Position numbers and translations under genes: made by a program. The notes under the pieces were generated by a model. It worked only from the letters and a program-made list of their open reading frames with translations, had not been told where the DNA came from and did not search any database. 64,000 nt of DNA from NCBI GenBank assembly GCA_905182985.1, contig CAJJDN010000076.1, positions 265,952 to 329,951 on the forward strand. The letters run 5' to 3'. Shown here one piece after another: positions 39,088-57,063 of the stretch (position 1 is its first letter; each line of letters opens with the position of its first letter). This DNA comes from Paramecium sonneborni. Its lineage: Eukaryota; Ciliophora; Oligohymenophorea; Peniculida; Parameciidae.

Positions 39088-40676
39088 ATGTACGTGAAAC
39101 CAATATCCTCATTAACTCACATAGGCAGATATTATGTCCGCATTATTAAGGACTTGTCAGTCGTGAAATAAATTCCAGCTGGATCAACAGTACTTGTTGG
39201 AGGATTTGGATTATGTGGTATTCCAGAATGCAGCATCAATGCTTTAAAAGAAGCAGGCACTAAGAACCTTACAGTTGTCAGCAATAATTGTGGCACAACT
39301 GATCTTGGATTAGGATTACTTCTAAATAATGGATAATTAAAAAGAGTTATTGCTTCATATGCAGGAGAAAATCACAATCTTGCTAAGTAATAGAAATATA
39401 GGATCGTTTTAGGTAGTATTTCGATGGGACTTTGGAATTAGAATTAGTACCATAAGGCACTTTAGCTGAAAAATTAAGAGCTGCTGGTGCTGGTATTCCT
39501 GCATTTTATACACATACTGGAACAGATACTGTTGTAGAGAAAGGAGGAATACCTATAAAATATCATAAGGGTGGAGATTCTGTAGAAATAGAATCCAAAC
39601 CTAAACCTGTAAATCTTTTTATTTGACTTTTTTAGGTTGAATATTTCAATGGAAAGAAGTACATTAGAGAAGATTCTATATGGGGAGATTATGCTTTGAT
39701 TAAGGCTAATATGGCAGATACCAATGGTAATCTTAGATTTGCTGGAACAGCTAGAAATTTCAATTAAGACATGGTCAAAGCAGCAAAAGTTGTCATTGCT
39801 GAAGTTGATACTATCGTACCAGTAGGAAGCTTTGGTTTTGATTAAGCACATGTCAATGGAATCTATGTTGACTATCTCTATTAAGGAAATAATTATCTTA
39901 AGACTGTTGAAAGACTTGTCTATGATTAAAGTGTGTATGATAAACATAAGGGTACTCAATAATATCTATATTTCTAGATATCAAACCATAAGGAAAACTT
40001 AATGCAACAAGAAATAGAATTGCAAAGAGAGCAGCATAAGAATTCAAGGATGGAATGTATGTCAATTTAGGTATTGGAATCCCAACACTAATACCTGCTT
40101 TTCTTGATTAAAGCATGACAATCCATTTTCATACTGAAATAGGTGCAATTGGAGTTGGTCCATATCCTAAATTAGGTCATGAATTAGGAGATCTTTAAAA
40201 TGCAGGAAAAGAATCTGTCACTTTGAATTCAGGTGCTACAACTTTTGAAAGCAGTGAATCATTTGGAATAATTAGAGGAGGACATTTAGATATGACAGTA
40301 TTAGGAGCTATGTAAATTACAAAAGAAGGAGATATTGCAAATTGGGTCATTCCAGGAAAGATGGTTAAAGGAATGGGAGGAGCAATGGATTTAGTTGCAT
40401 CTGGATCAAAAGTACTTGTTGTTATGGAGCATACTGCTAAAGGAGAAGTTAAATTTGTTAAAGAATTATAATATCCAGCAACAGGCATGAACAAAGTTAG
40501 TCAAGTTATTACAGGTATTCAATATATTTATGATTTTAGACAAGGCTGTATTTGTTAAGAGAGATGGTAAATTGGTTTTAACTGAAATTGCTAGTGATAC
40601 TACTCTAGAATGGGTTAGAGCCAATACAGGATTTGAATTAACAGTTGCAGATGATCTAAAATCCTTCTAAGTTTGA
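39088..40676 (+). CDS. Succinyl-CoA:3-oxoacid CoA-transferase (SCOT)
   Basis: Fused alpha and beta CoA-transferase, about 490 residues, four introns (for example 39387-39412, 26 nt). Alpha half: [40 protein letters not shown]. Beta half: [13 protein letters not shown], then [13 protein letters not shown], where the family normally has SENGVLG-type sequence. The catalytic Glu is present, but the Asn after it is Ile here. [13 protein letters not shown] and [10 protein letters not shown] follow. The N-terminus of about 30 residues is basic and hydroxylated, consistent with mitochondrial import. It transfers CoA from succinyl-CoA to acetoacetate in ketone-body use. Confidence 0.93.
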
Positions 40677-40696
40677 TACAATATAATATATTAATT

Positions 40697-41691
40697 ATGG
40701 CTAAATAATAAAAAAAATCCAAACTCACTGTTATTCCTCCTTAACCAGATTTCTAAGAATAAGAAATTGAATTGCTGTAAGAAGATTTAAATGATGATTT
40801 AATTAAAACATTATCCAAAGCAAATACTAATTCCATTGCCACTATTGTATAAATATTTTATTTATGTTTTTCTTTAGAAAGAAAAAGAGAAAAAGGTTGT
40901 GGAATTCAAATCAAGAGTTCTTGAATTAGTTGAGATATTTGTTTCAAACACTAAAAATCCTTCAATCTTTATTGAAAGAATTTACCCATTCATTAAAATG
41001 ATTAGTGATTTCAAGAATCCTTAAAAAATTTAGTACATTAATAGAGTTTGTAAATTAATACACCAAATAATACAAAAAGGAGATTTAGGAGAACATGTTG
41101 ATAATATGAAATAATGTTGTGAAACATTAATTACTTATATTCATAAATGCTCAGAAAAGTCTATTAATAAGAGATTTTTTGAATTGCTTGATTTAATTCT
41201 TAAATAGCTTTCTTAATATGATAAAAAAATTGTTGCAGATATCATTGTTAAAGGTTTAGTATTGATGAGAAAAAATAGCAACATTCAATTATAAAATATG
41301 AGAAAACTTATATTCAATTATTAATTTGCACTCATACCTGTTATACTCAAATTATGCTAGCTTAGTGAAATTAATGAAAATTATGAAAGAAGCAAATATA
41401 ATGTATTTGATTTTGTTATTATTTTAGTTTAGTCATCTTTTATTCACACTAATTTAAAATGAATAAATAAGAAAAAAAATATCATCAAAAGATAAAATCA
41501 AATAGGCCATCATAAAACTAACACAACATACTCTTGAGAACTATACTTAATAGAATTTTAAAAGAGTTGCAATTTTTAGATAAATTCTATTGTCATATAA
41601 ATAATTAGAATTGAATGAGCTTTAAGAATAAATTTAGTCATTTGAATCAGAAGATTAAAACATTTAACACATAATTACCAAATTGAAATGA
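40697..41691 (+). CDS. Unidentified helical protein
   Basis: About 310 residues, three exons with introns of 31 and 25 nt. Predicted nearly all helix: ERIYPFIKMISDFKNPQK, NKRFFELLDLILKQLSQ, LEQNENYERSK-type segments, resembling a HEAT-like array, and a basic N-terminus MAKQQKKSKLTV. A nucleolar HEAT protein would fit, but no motif settles it. Starts 21 nt after the SCOT stop, same strand, and runs tail-to-tail with the PI3K gene (21 nt between). Confidence 0.7.
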
Positions 41692-41712
41692 GTATATTAT
41701 TTTATTAAATAA

Positions 41713-45992
<4,280 letters not shown>

Positions 45993-46097
45993 ATTTAATT
46001 ATTATATAATTAAGAAATACAGATTTTTTAGAAATATACTCTCAAACATTCAGAACTAATAATCATCTACTTAAAAATATATAAACAAATAATTTAT

Positions 46098-46319
46098 CTT
46101 CATTGTTTAAATTTTAGTAATTTCTAAAGGTCATATTCAGTGTTGAATCTTTTACTGGATGAAGAATTCCTAAAAGATTAAGTAGAAGAAGATTATGCTA
46201 TTTGTGAGTTCTTTACTGATTAAAATCTTGGACATATTGCACTTAGCTAAGGGGCTATTAAAAATATATTAATAAGAACATACAATTTAAAGAAAGTGTT
46301 TTAATCTTATTTTTAATGA
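46098..46319 (+). CDS. Possible small plus-strand coding fragment
   Basis: An open stretch without its own ATG, ending at TGA 46317-46319, has ordinary protein composition (LLLDEEFLKDQVEEDYAICE; LGHIALSQGAIKN). It faces the 3' end of the AGC-kinase gene. A missed first exon or a remnant are both possible. Not recognised. Confidence 0.25.
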
Positions 46320-47988
<1,669 letters not shown>

Positions 47989-48150
47989 TAATATGTATAT
48001 ATTTATAAATGATAATGTATATTATTAATTTATTTGTTGACCTGATATTTCTAAATTATAAAATCTCGAATTTTTAAAAACAAAATCAGGCATATACCTT
48101 TATAATTATTTATTCGTAAAAACCATTCACTAAATATAAAATGTAAATTC

Positions 48151-49032
48151 TCATTGAACTATCCACAGTTTCAAACCAAATAAATTATTTCCTAAAATAG
48201 CAATTTTATTTTTAATATATGTCACTTAGATATTCGTATAATTATATATATTTTTAATAATACCAATTAATCTCATAGTGGATGTTTAAAATAAAAGTAT
48301 ATTACCATTTTGAAATATAATATAGAAAAATTTATTATTGTTTATAAAATTAATACAAGATAGTCCCAGTAAATTTTATTTTTTTCGAATTATTTTTTAT
48401 GTTTGCAAAGAAATTAATTAAATTGAAGCATTTTTTAAAATTTCTAAATAAAAATCATCGCAAAGAGAAATTTAAGAATCTTTAAATTTGAAATCATTTT
48501 TAATTTCATTACGAAATCTTCTCATTATCTTACTTTTATTAATCAATTGAATAGTTGTTTTAATTGTTAGTTAATTAATTATAAGATATCTAAAATTTTA
48601 TTCCAATTTAACTTGACTTAAGAGCTCTTCTCTTTTGTAATTCCAAATAGCTAAAATTTTATCTTAATTTAAGGTAAACAAATATTTAGAATCTTCACTA
48701 AAGGTAATGGATTGAATATAGGAATTTCGATGTCTTAAATTAATTTCCTCTTTTTCTTAATATATATTGATAACAATTACAGTTGATGACTTAAAACTAG
48801 CAACACATATGTAGTTATTATTGATAACAATATTAGATAATTCATTTAATGTAGAAGTTTTATTAAAGAATTTATAAAGATCTTTAGTTCTCCATCCAAT
48901 AATAATTCTAGGATGATAAATAGCAAAAATATTTGTTTAATCATTTGATATACAATAGTCTGTTAAATATTTTTATTATCTCTCATATAAAGTAACACAA
49001 TTATTAGGATTCAATTCAAAATTAAGTTTCAT
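48151..49032 (-). CDS. WD-repeat-like protein
   Basis: An intron-free frame of about 293 codons, ATG 49032 to TGA 48151. It has beta-rich repeats of WD40 type, the clearest being HRNSYIQSITFSEDSKYLF then DKILAIWN. Few repeats keep the canonical GH and WD, so it is a divergent or partial propeller. Likely a binding scaffold; partner unknown. It is I/N/K-rich, more AT-biased than its neighbours. Confidence 0.65.
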
Positions 49033-49106
49033 TGAGATGATAAAATTTAATTGAAAATTATATTTAATAAATAACTTAATTATTTGAAATAGAAATTTAT
49101 AATAAT

Positions 49107-50783
49107 ATGAATCAAGAACCTAATCAAGATCAAGATCCAAATTAAGTTTTAAATAGATAAGGCACAAGTTTAACTCCTAAGAATCGAATAGGCAGAGCTA
49201 TCTACCAAACGTATTTTTTTTTGTTAGGTACAACACTTTTGATATTGTCAATAATGTCGTATTATTTCTATAGTGATGCATTTGATAATTATAAATATAT
49301 CATTGAAAACTGGCAATAATAACCAATTAAATCCATACGATTGAGTTTTGATTAATGTAATTCTGAAGTAATGAATATTATAAAAATAGGAAATAAATTT
49401 AGTGAATTACAGATGGCCTGGAACTGTAGATGGATGTGATTGTCGTTATACATTTAGATTATTGAGTCTGCGAACAAATAATCATCATACTTTTATACCA
49501 AGAAATAAGATATATAATAATCATGCTTGTAACATAACACAAAGAGCATGGGGATGTATATCAATTTATGCTAAGAATCCAATTAATTTTAATAGATTTC
49601 CATCTCCTTAATCACAAGAAGGCTTCAAATTATGTGCTGTACTTGAGAAAGACAACAGTTTCTATTCTCATTTACCTGAATCTGAAGAATGTCCATAAGG
49701 ATAATTAAAATGTGGAAATCATCAAGATTTCTTTTACTGTACCACTCAACCAGAATGTCCAGTATTTGAAATTGGATTTTAAGGTGTTACATAATAAATA
49801 TTGAATGCAACAGAATAAACAGAAAAAGGATTAACATTTTTATATAATAGAAATAGTGAATATAAATTACCATTAGTAGAAGTAAGAGTATCTGAAGGAG
49901 AAGGTATTTGTATGAAGAATCATTAAAGAGGAATAACTAATGGAAGAACAGAATATCCTTTAATGAGAGAGAATAAAACAGAATGTCAAATTGATAGAAG
50001 ATTTATTAAATTATTAACTTCTAATGAAGTTTAATTTTATGAATCTAATAATCAACTTAAATTATAAGATAAACTTCGAGGATATGAAATTTCATCATAA
50101 TATTAATGGGGTATATTTCTATATTTTATTAAGGTCTTTATTCAAGAGGATACATTTCATGGAAAATGTCTTGTAGAGGAGAATTATTTGATAATTTTAT
50201 TGATTAATAAGATATATTAGAATAAATCTTGTAAACATAAAAAAACCTCGCAATTATCTCAATAATTTACTTTTTAATAATTTCTGTAATTTGGAGTTAC
50301 ATACAGTGTCAAACTTTGGATGGAAAAGATTGGCCTTGTATCAAAGGTAAAGGAACTGAAGAATCAAACAAAATATTTTATATGGAAATATTTACTAAAG
50401 TTATTCTCTAGAGTATATAAGCATATGTTATAATTGAGAGTTTTAGTAGAACTAAAATAGAAAGTGATTTTTTAGAAAGTGTTATTTCGAGAAATTGTTC
50501 AGATGAATATGTCTAAATCTAATTAGAATATCTTAGAGATATGCTATCTGAAAACATATACAGATTCAATTGGGGATCATTAATTTTATTTTGTATAACT
50601 ACTGCTTTAGATTTTTGTGTTGCAATATATTTGATATTTTCATTTATAAGAGAAAGATAAATCAAAGAAGCTTACATTTAATAAAATAATGAATCTACAA
50701 ATGGTTATTAATTAAATTAAATGCCAGAGATTCAAAACCACAACAACAATTAATTCAATTATTCCTCCCCTTTTAATAATTGA
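49107..50783 (+). CDS. Ciliate-type membrane protein with WPGT..GCDC motif
   Basis: About 520 residues. One membrane span near residues 35-60 (YFFLLGTTLLILSIMSYYF), then a large cysteine-rich extracellular part: RWPGTVDGCDCRYTF after a 21-24-nt intron, HACNITQRAWGCISIYAK, ECPQGQLKCG, several N-glycosylation sites; then a 23-nt intron and two further spans, IISIIYFLIISVIW and LILFCITTALDFC. The tail is Q/N-rich. I recall WPGT..GC.C proteins as a family in ciliates, but the function is unknown to me. TGA 50781-50783. Confidence 0.75.
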
Positions 50784-50823
50784 GTTATAATAATTATAAT
50801 TTTATAAATATATCAACCTATTA

Positions 50824-53739
50824 TCAGAATTATAATGATTGTTTATAATAATGTTCTAAATAGGCCGTAAATATTGATGCTCTTATATAACTATTTTAAA
50901 GAGCTTCTTGGTTTTTCTGATCTTTAATTATTTGAATTATATTTTTGTTATCTTTGATATTTTATTTTATTGAATTTTTGGCTTCAAGAAATCCATTTTG
51001 TTGATTTTTATGCCCTTTTTTACTTTAAATATCAGATTTAATTGAACCATCAATAAAACAAAATTTAATCCTATACCATAATGCCAAAAATCCTTTGATG
51101 ATTGTAAGAATTGTTAAAATAACTGAAATAAATAAAATTAGTCCTTATGGAAGCAAGTATACTTAAATCTAAAATAATACCAACAAAACAGCAGTAAAGA
51201 TAGTATTCAATACAAGCCATGTTAATAAAAACTTAAATTTTTAAAATGCTTTATCTGAATTGACTGAACTTGAACCTGTATTTGTTAATCCTTTAGTACC
51301 CCAAGATAGATCATCAATTCTACAAAATGAATATATGACAAATAAATGCATATAAGTTGGTTGATAATAAAAGTATGGAATCATTGTTAAAGCAGCATTG
51401 AATATATTTTATGGCAATTGACAAATTGATGATAAGATTGGTAAAACTATAGCTCCTATTGATACAACAACAAGAACTAAATAATAACTTTAAGGAATTT
51501 AAGGTTTTTCAACTATATCATTGAATCCATAATTGAAGAATATTTCTGTTATTAATAAATAGACTGTGTACACAACAGTGCCAAGACTGATAAATCCTAA
51601 ACATGTCGATACAAAAAATAGTCTAGAAAAATAATAATCTGCTTCCACTTTTTATCTTTCTTATGATTCTAATTATCTAATTAAAGCAGGATCGTAATTA
51701 ATAGACAAATAAATAATCATAAATACTAGAAATACATAAAAAGCAATGACTGTTGAAATTATAAAATTATTTAAACCAAGATCTCCTGTATCTACTATAG
51801 CATACATAATCATATATAACCAAAGAACTTAAAAGGCTTCCATAAAATAAATCATAAGTTATTAAATTTTAGCTTAGGTAATAGAAAGTATAAATTTTTA
51901 TTTATCCCACCAAGAATGTTAGCTATTTTTTAAATCTTCATCATAATTATCAGAGATATAAGACAAAGCATGCCATGATCCATTTATCCACCTTCTTCTT
52001 TGTAAAATCAATGATTTAAGTGAAGTACAAGGGTCTACATAAACAAAAGAATTTGGGATATATCTAAGATAATATCCATTACAAAAAAGTAATTTACAAA
52101 GTACTCTATCTTCAGCTAAAAACATATTAGCTTCTTATAAAGTTTAATGTTCATAATTTTAATCTAAGACTTGTTTCAAATATTTGTCTAATATTTTATC
52201 TTATCTATTATTATCTTATCTATCATTTTATGGTATTTACACAGGTAAATTTTAATTACCATGATTCATATAATTATCAAAAAATGCTTTATATCTATAT
52301 GCAGAAAATGCCCCAGGTAAAACATGAATAAAATCAAGTGCTGATTCTGCTTATTTATCAAGTAAATGTGCAATATCATATTCACAAGATTAGCATTTCT
52401 ATATTGAAAATACTTTATTGACTAGAATGTTTGTTACTATATCTAAATCTACATCATCTTTATCATCTTCTTCAATTTAAACTCTCATAGTTCCACAAAC
52501 TCCTCCCAACTTTGGATTTTATTCCATAGCCATTATTAATTAAAATATTGCATCTTTTTCTGGATAAGCACCTACATCCATTAATACGCAATATTATGGT
52601 TTAAATACTTCACAGAAACCTTTAAAAAACCACATATGAGATGACAATTTTGATCCATTTGTAAATTTAAATGTATAAAATATTGGCATTGTTCCCTCAG
52701 ATTCTTTATGTTATATAGCATCTTAATATATCCAAGCAGAATTCTTTCTATTCTCAATATATTTCTTTGCCCTTTAATATTGATTCTCCATTGCATCTAC
52801 TATATTCTATTCTATATATTCATCTTATTCCACAAAACAATATTAAGCTCCTTTTAATCTTATCATTGTTTTTTTTAAAGCTTCTCTGTGTTTTTTATAT
52901 TTTTTTAATAACTCTTCAGGATGAGCTCTTAAATATTTGATATTTTCAGGTTTATAATCCTAAAATCTTTTCCATTATTCAGAATACATATTATATTAAT
53001 AAGTCAATGTCTTATGATGATCAATTCCATATTTTTTATCTATTTCACTTTAGAAATAAGCTAAATTTACAAATTCAATAATTACGAATAATATTATCAC
53101 GATAAGCTCCAGGTATATTACAAACATTTACTATACCATCAAAAATTACAGTCACTCCTATTTAATGTGGTGCTATTCCACTAATTTTATAGATTATTTA
53201 TACATATCACAAAAATAGTCAAGATTCTTTCCTATCCCATTTAATGATTTCATTAGTTCTGATAATTTCTCAGAATACATAGTTATGCATATCATTACTT
53301 TTATTCTATTATTATCATATATATATTTTTCTTGCTCATTATTAGGTGTTTTACAATTAAACAATAAAGCATTTAATAAACCTAAGTGATTATGTTATTA
53401 TATCTATAATGGTTATGATTAATTTTTAAAATTATTTTATGTTTAATTTAATCTCTTAGATTCATTCAATCTTCGTGATTAATTAAATCTGAATTCTTAA
53501 TTTTCAGTAAGGATTCCTCCATTAAATATATTTTTTTCATCTAATTTAAATTCTTATCTAAGATCAAAATCTTCCTCTACATTATCTTAATGTTAAAATA
53601 AATTTTTAATAACTTTAAATCCACCATCTTTCTATAATTCTAATTCTATTGGCTTATAAATCCTTTTATGAGATATATCGTAAATAGAGTTATCATTTGC
53701 TCTATTGAGTCTACAAGTAATCATCATATTATGTGTCAT
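50824..53739 (-). CDS. Chitin synthase
   Basis: Family 2 glycosyltransferase of about 950 residues. After a soluble N-terminus come MITCRLNRAND, VMICITMYSE, GIAPHQIGVTVIFDG (completed by a 23-nt intron), CVLMDVGAYPEKD in the donor-binding position, MNHGNQNLPVQ, LAEDRVLC (the EDR acceptor motif) and LQRRRWINGSWHAL, the chitin-synthase signature. The C-terminal half has several membrane spans, ending in a soluble tail. A 25-nt intron follows AYRDNII. It makes chitin from UDP-GlcNAc at membranes; chitin in ciliates is known from some cyst and lorica walls, its role here is inference. Confidence 0.9.
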
Positions 53740-53894
53740 TTTAAAATAATATTAATATTTATAAACACTTAATAACATTTTTTTTAGTTTAAATATTCTA
53801 TTTTACCAAAAAAGGCTATTTTAATTGATTATTTGAATCTTCTTTTTTTTATTATTTTGATATTATTAATAATTTTTATCAATCAATTTGTACA

Positions 53895-55365
53895 TCAATT
53901 TCTGAATTTATTTTGATTAGAAATTCTGGTTTCTTTCTCTTCGAATAAAACACCCCAAATCTCAATTGAAGTTAACTAGATCAAATAAATATATACATTT
54001 AAAAACTCTATATGAGGTTCTAATAAATACCCCATTTCATAAGTTTAATCACATTAATTATTTATACGATTAGTTGCATTTCCTTTCAAATTTTCATCAA
54101 TCCAAATCCTAAAATTACCTTTACCATCCCCACCAAAACCTAATCCATAAGGTTAAGGAACTTTCAGATTAAAAGCTCTACTATTTAAATAAGCAAAACA
54201 TTATTTTGATTTAAAGTCAAATGTACTCATGAATAATTAATATTTAGGTTATAAAGAAAAGAGGAAACTTTTCTCATCACCAAAATAAAGGGATACTTAA
54301 TCATTAGGATTATAAAGGATTCCTAAATAATAATTATTATTACCCATAGGGTCTTTCTATTATTTTCTAATAAAATGAGTCTCTATTGTTTAATCAATAC
54401 TAATGTAAGCTCCAAAGATTTATTGTTAGAAGCTGTCATTTTGTGTTTCATCTTCCCTATTTCTAAAAATAAAAAGCAAAGGCTATTAAGATTCAATTAT
54501 TATCTCTGTAATATGCTCTAAATCATCATATCCTACAGATGATGAGAATTTGAGATCCAATTATTTAATTTTGTTAAAGTCTGGAGAACTCATTTATAAT
54601 AATGCAAGTATTTGATCATTTAAAATAAAACTAGAAGATGTCAAAGTTGGAATTCCGTATTTAAGATGAGGATCAATAAATTTCTTTGTAAAATATAATT
54701 TGCACATTTTATTAGCATAAATTAACTGTTATTTTGCTTATCCAATAAATTAATTGAATGGTAATTATGCCTTTTAATCAAAAATAGAATTAGCTACATT
54801 TCTGGCAGCCAAATCATTTCTTTAGCTATTAGTTACTTCCTTGTTAAAATAATACATATTCAATAATTCCTTTATAACTGTACTACCTTAAGAGTAACTT
54901 ACTTGGAATCTAAAATACATTAAAATAAGTACCTATTTATTGCATCCTTTTCATTTTCTAAACAACCTAAACTTATTAATGCAAATAATTCAAATTTCTC
55001 TAGAACTCTAAATTTATAATCACTTAAATAGTATTCCTACTATTCTTTTAATAGAAGTTCCACTACATGTTTATATTAATTAAATACATGTAATCACAAA
55101 ATTAGTGTAATCTATCTATTAATTCTTGCAACGTTCTTTCATCCAATTATATAGTTTAATTGAGAAATCAGGGTTTTCAGGAAATTCTGGGACCATTGAT
55201 TTTTAAGTTAGATATCCGTTTCTATTTAGATCATATTATGTTAAATTTTTACATTTAATCATGACATTTCAATACTTCAAAATAAACTTCCAAAATTTCA
55301 AGTTCTGAATCTGTAAATGCCACTTTTGCATGTTTCTTAATTGCTTTAGATTTAGATCCTCCCAT
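53895..55365 (-). CDS. TLDc-domain protein with N-myristoylation signal
   Basis: Starts MGGSKSKAIKKHAK, an N-myristoylation pattern followed by a basic patch. A 31-nt intron follows KCHDQ; helical repeats then lead to the C-terminal TLDc domain: FGAYISIDQ, NYYLGILYNPND, SLYFGDEK, YGLGFGGDGKGNFRIWIDE, then IEIWGVLF after a 21-nt intron. TLDc proteins of this form (TLDC, mEAK7) bind the V-ATPase or lysosomal membrane, which a myristate would fit. The middle (54,900-55,200) has unresolved intron positions. TGA 53895-53897. Confidence 0.8.
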
Positions 55366-55405
55366 TCTAAAAATAAAATATTTATTTATTAAAATATAAA
55401 TTATT

Positions 55406-55834
55406 TCAATCATCATCTTCACTACTTTCATCATCTTCAGATTCTTATTTCTTCTATTTTTTATTTTAGGTTTTTTTGGTTGCCTAAGTGTCACCACCCT
55501 TCTTCTTCTTTCTTTCATTCTTAATCTTTCCATATTTATCCTCATAAGTTCTAAAAAATATAAAGATTTGAGAACTTCTTTTCTTTTTCAAAGATAGCCT
55601 TACTATCCTTATACTTCTATTCATATTAATCAATTTTATCCTTTGGTAGTTGTTTATACTATTCAGAAATGATTTTAGTTATATCGGTCATTTTCTTGCC
55701 AGGATTGGCATCCTTTACTTATTAGTACACCTCCTATTTGTAAATAAAGAATGCACATTATGGTCTTTTGGGTGGTGCTTCCTAAACAAATTATTAATTT
55801 ATATATATACCTTTTTAGTATTATTATCTGTCAT
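55406..55834 (-). CDS. Single HMG-box protein (HMGB-like)
   Basis: About 113 residues with introns of 29 and 25 nt. Single HMG box: PPKRPQCAFFIYKQEVYQQ, NPGKKMTDITKIISEQYKQ, LPKDKIDQYEQKYKDSKA, then a basic stretch and acidic tail SEDDESSEDDD. Such proteins bend DNA in chromatin. The box is complete, with the conserved Pro-Lys-Arg-Pro start, though the first Trp is Ile-Ser (IISE) in position. Forty nt from the TLDc gene start; both on the minus strand. Confidence 0.88.
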
Positions 55835-57063
55835 TTGTTTTATGCTAATGTATTTTGTTATTTAAATTGAGATTCAATGCTTTTTTTTTAATTAAAATTT
55901 CAATACAAAAAAATCCCTATATAATTATAATCAACCAATAAAATTACATAAAACATTCTAACTACTCCTCCCCCTTTAAAATGCATTCATTTCCCGCCAA
56001 TTTCTAGCATTTTACAAACTTAAAATTATATCAGATCATTTTTTTTTCCTTAATTTTTTATTTTCTCATCCTTATTCAATCCAAATACAACCTAATCCTT
56101 CACATCATCCTTTCTATTTTTATTTAACATACACTACTCAATCCTTTTTTATTTTCTATGGATTTAATGTTTCCAATTTTTTTATTAATGCTTTAAAAAT
56201 ACTTAAAACTACATTGAGAATATATACATAGAAAAATTACTCATATTATCAGAAATTTATTCATTTCAATTAAATTTTAAAGATGATAAAAAATCATTAA
56301 TAATTTTTGATCATCCTATATCTAATCTAATAGGATTGAGAAACTATATATCAATAATCAATTTCTAACATGGATAATAGTATTATATCTCTTTAATAAT
56401 TTTTGAATAAAATCACTAATAATTTTTATAACAAATAAATGAAAAATATAAAATATCAGTAAAAATATCAATACCTCATCATTCATTAGATTTAGCACTA
56501 ACACCTGAAGAAATCTTTTGATTCAATTTTTTTTTGCTTTTTGATCTTCTGATTCTAATTTATTAGATTGGCAAGAATATCCTCTTTTTTGAATAATTAT
56601 TAATATAATTTACAAAGAGGTATATTAATCTGACAGTTTAATGAATTTTTACTCCAATATGTAATTTGTTCCTATATTATCAATGGTTTTTTCTGTATTT
56701 GTCTCATAAGTTGGATTTTTATGTTGAAGGAGGTTTTCTCTCTAATTTATGTATGGTTCGAATAGCTTTATAAGAAAATTCTATGATAGTTCTAACATAC
56801 TAAGATAATTCTTTTGTAAAAAATTGTATTGCGTTTGCATAATCTTGTTTTTAAAATTATATCAGTACTTTATATGTAATTTTGAGAATAATATAAGAAA
56901 ATATCCATTACATTATTTTTGGATATTTTTTTTATTTGATGTCTAAATAATAAAAAAGATTAAGAGATGTATAAATTAAATGAGAGAATAGAAATAAAAA
57001 TACATTTTTAAGTTATAAAAAATGAATTGATTGAATTTATATATAATAAAATGTAATGAGTTT
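55835..57063. other. Intergenic, with a decayed coding scrap
   Basis: About 1.2 kb. Near 56,440-56,640 a plus-strand scrap reads IPHHSLDLALTPEEIF, then after a frame change SSDSNLLDWQEYPLF; these look coding but no start, intron or intact frame joins them. Otherwise AT-rich with nothing supported. Confidence 0.4.

Noticed and set aside
39474..40494. Minus-strand ORFs of 161 and 99 residues
   Set aside because: They are antisense shadows of the SCOT gene.
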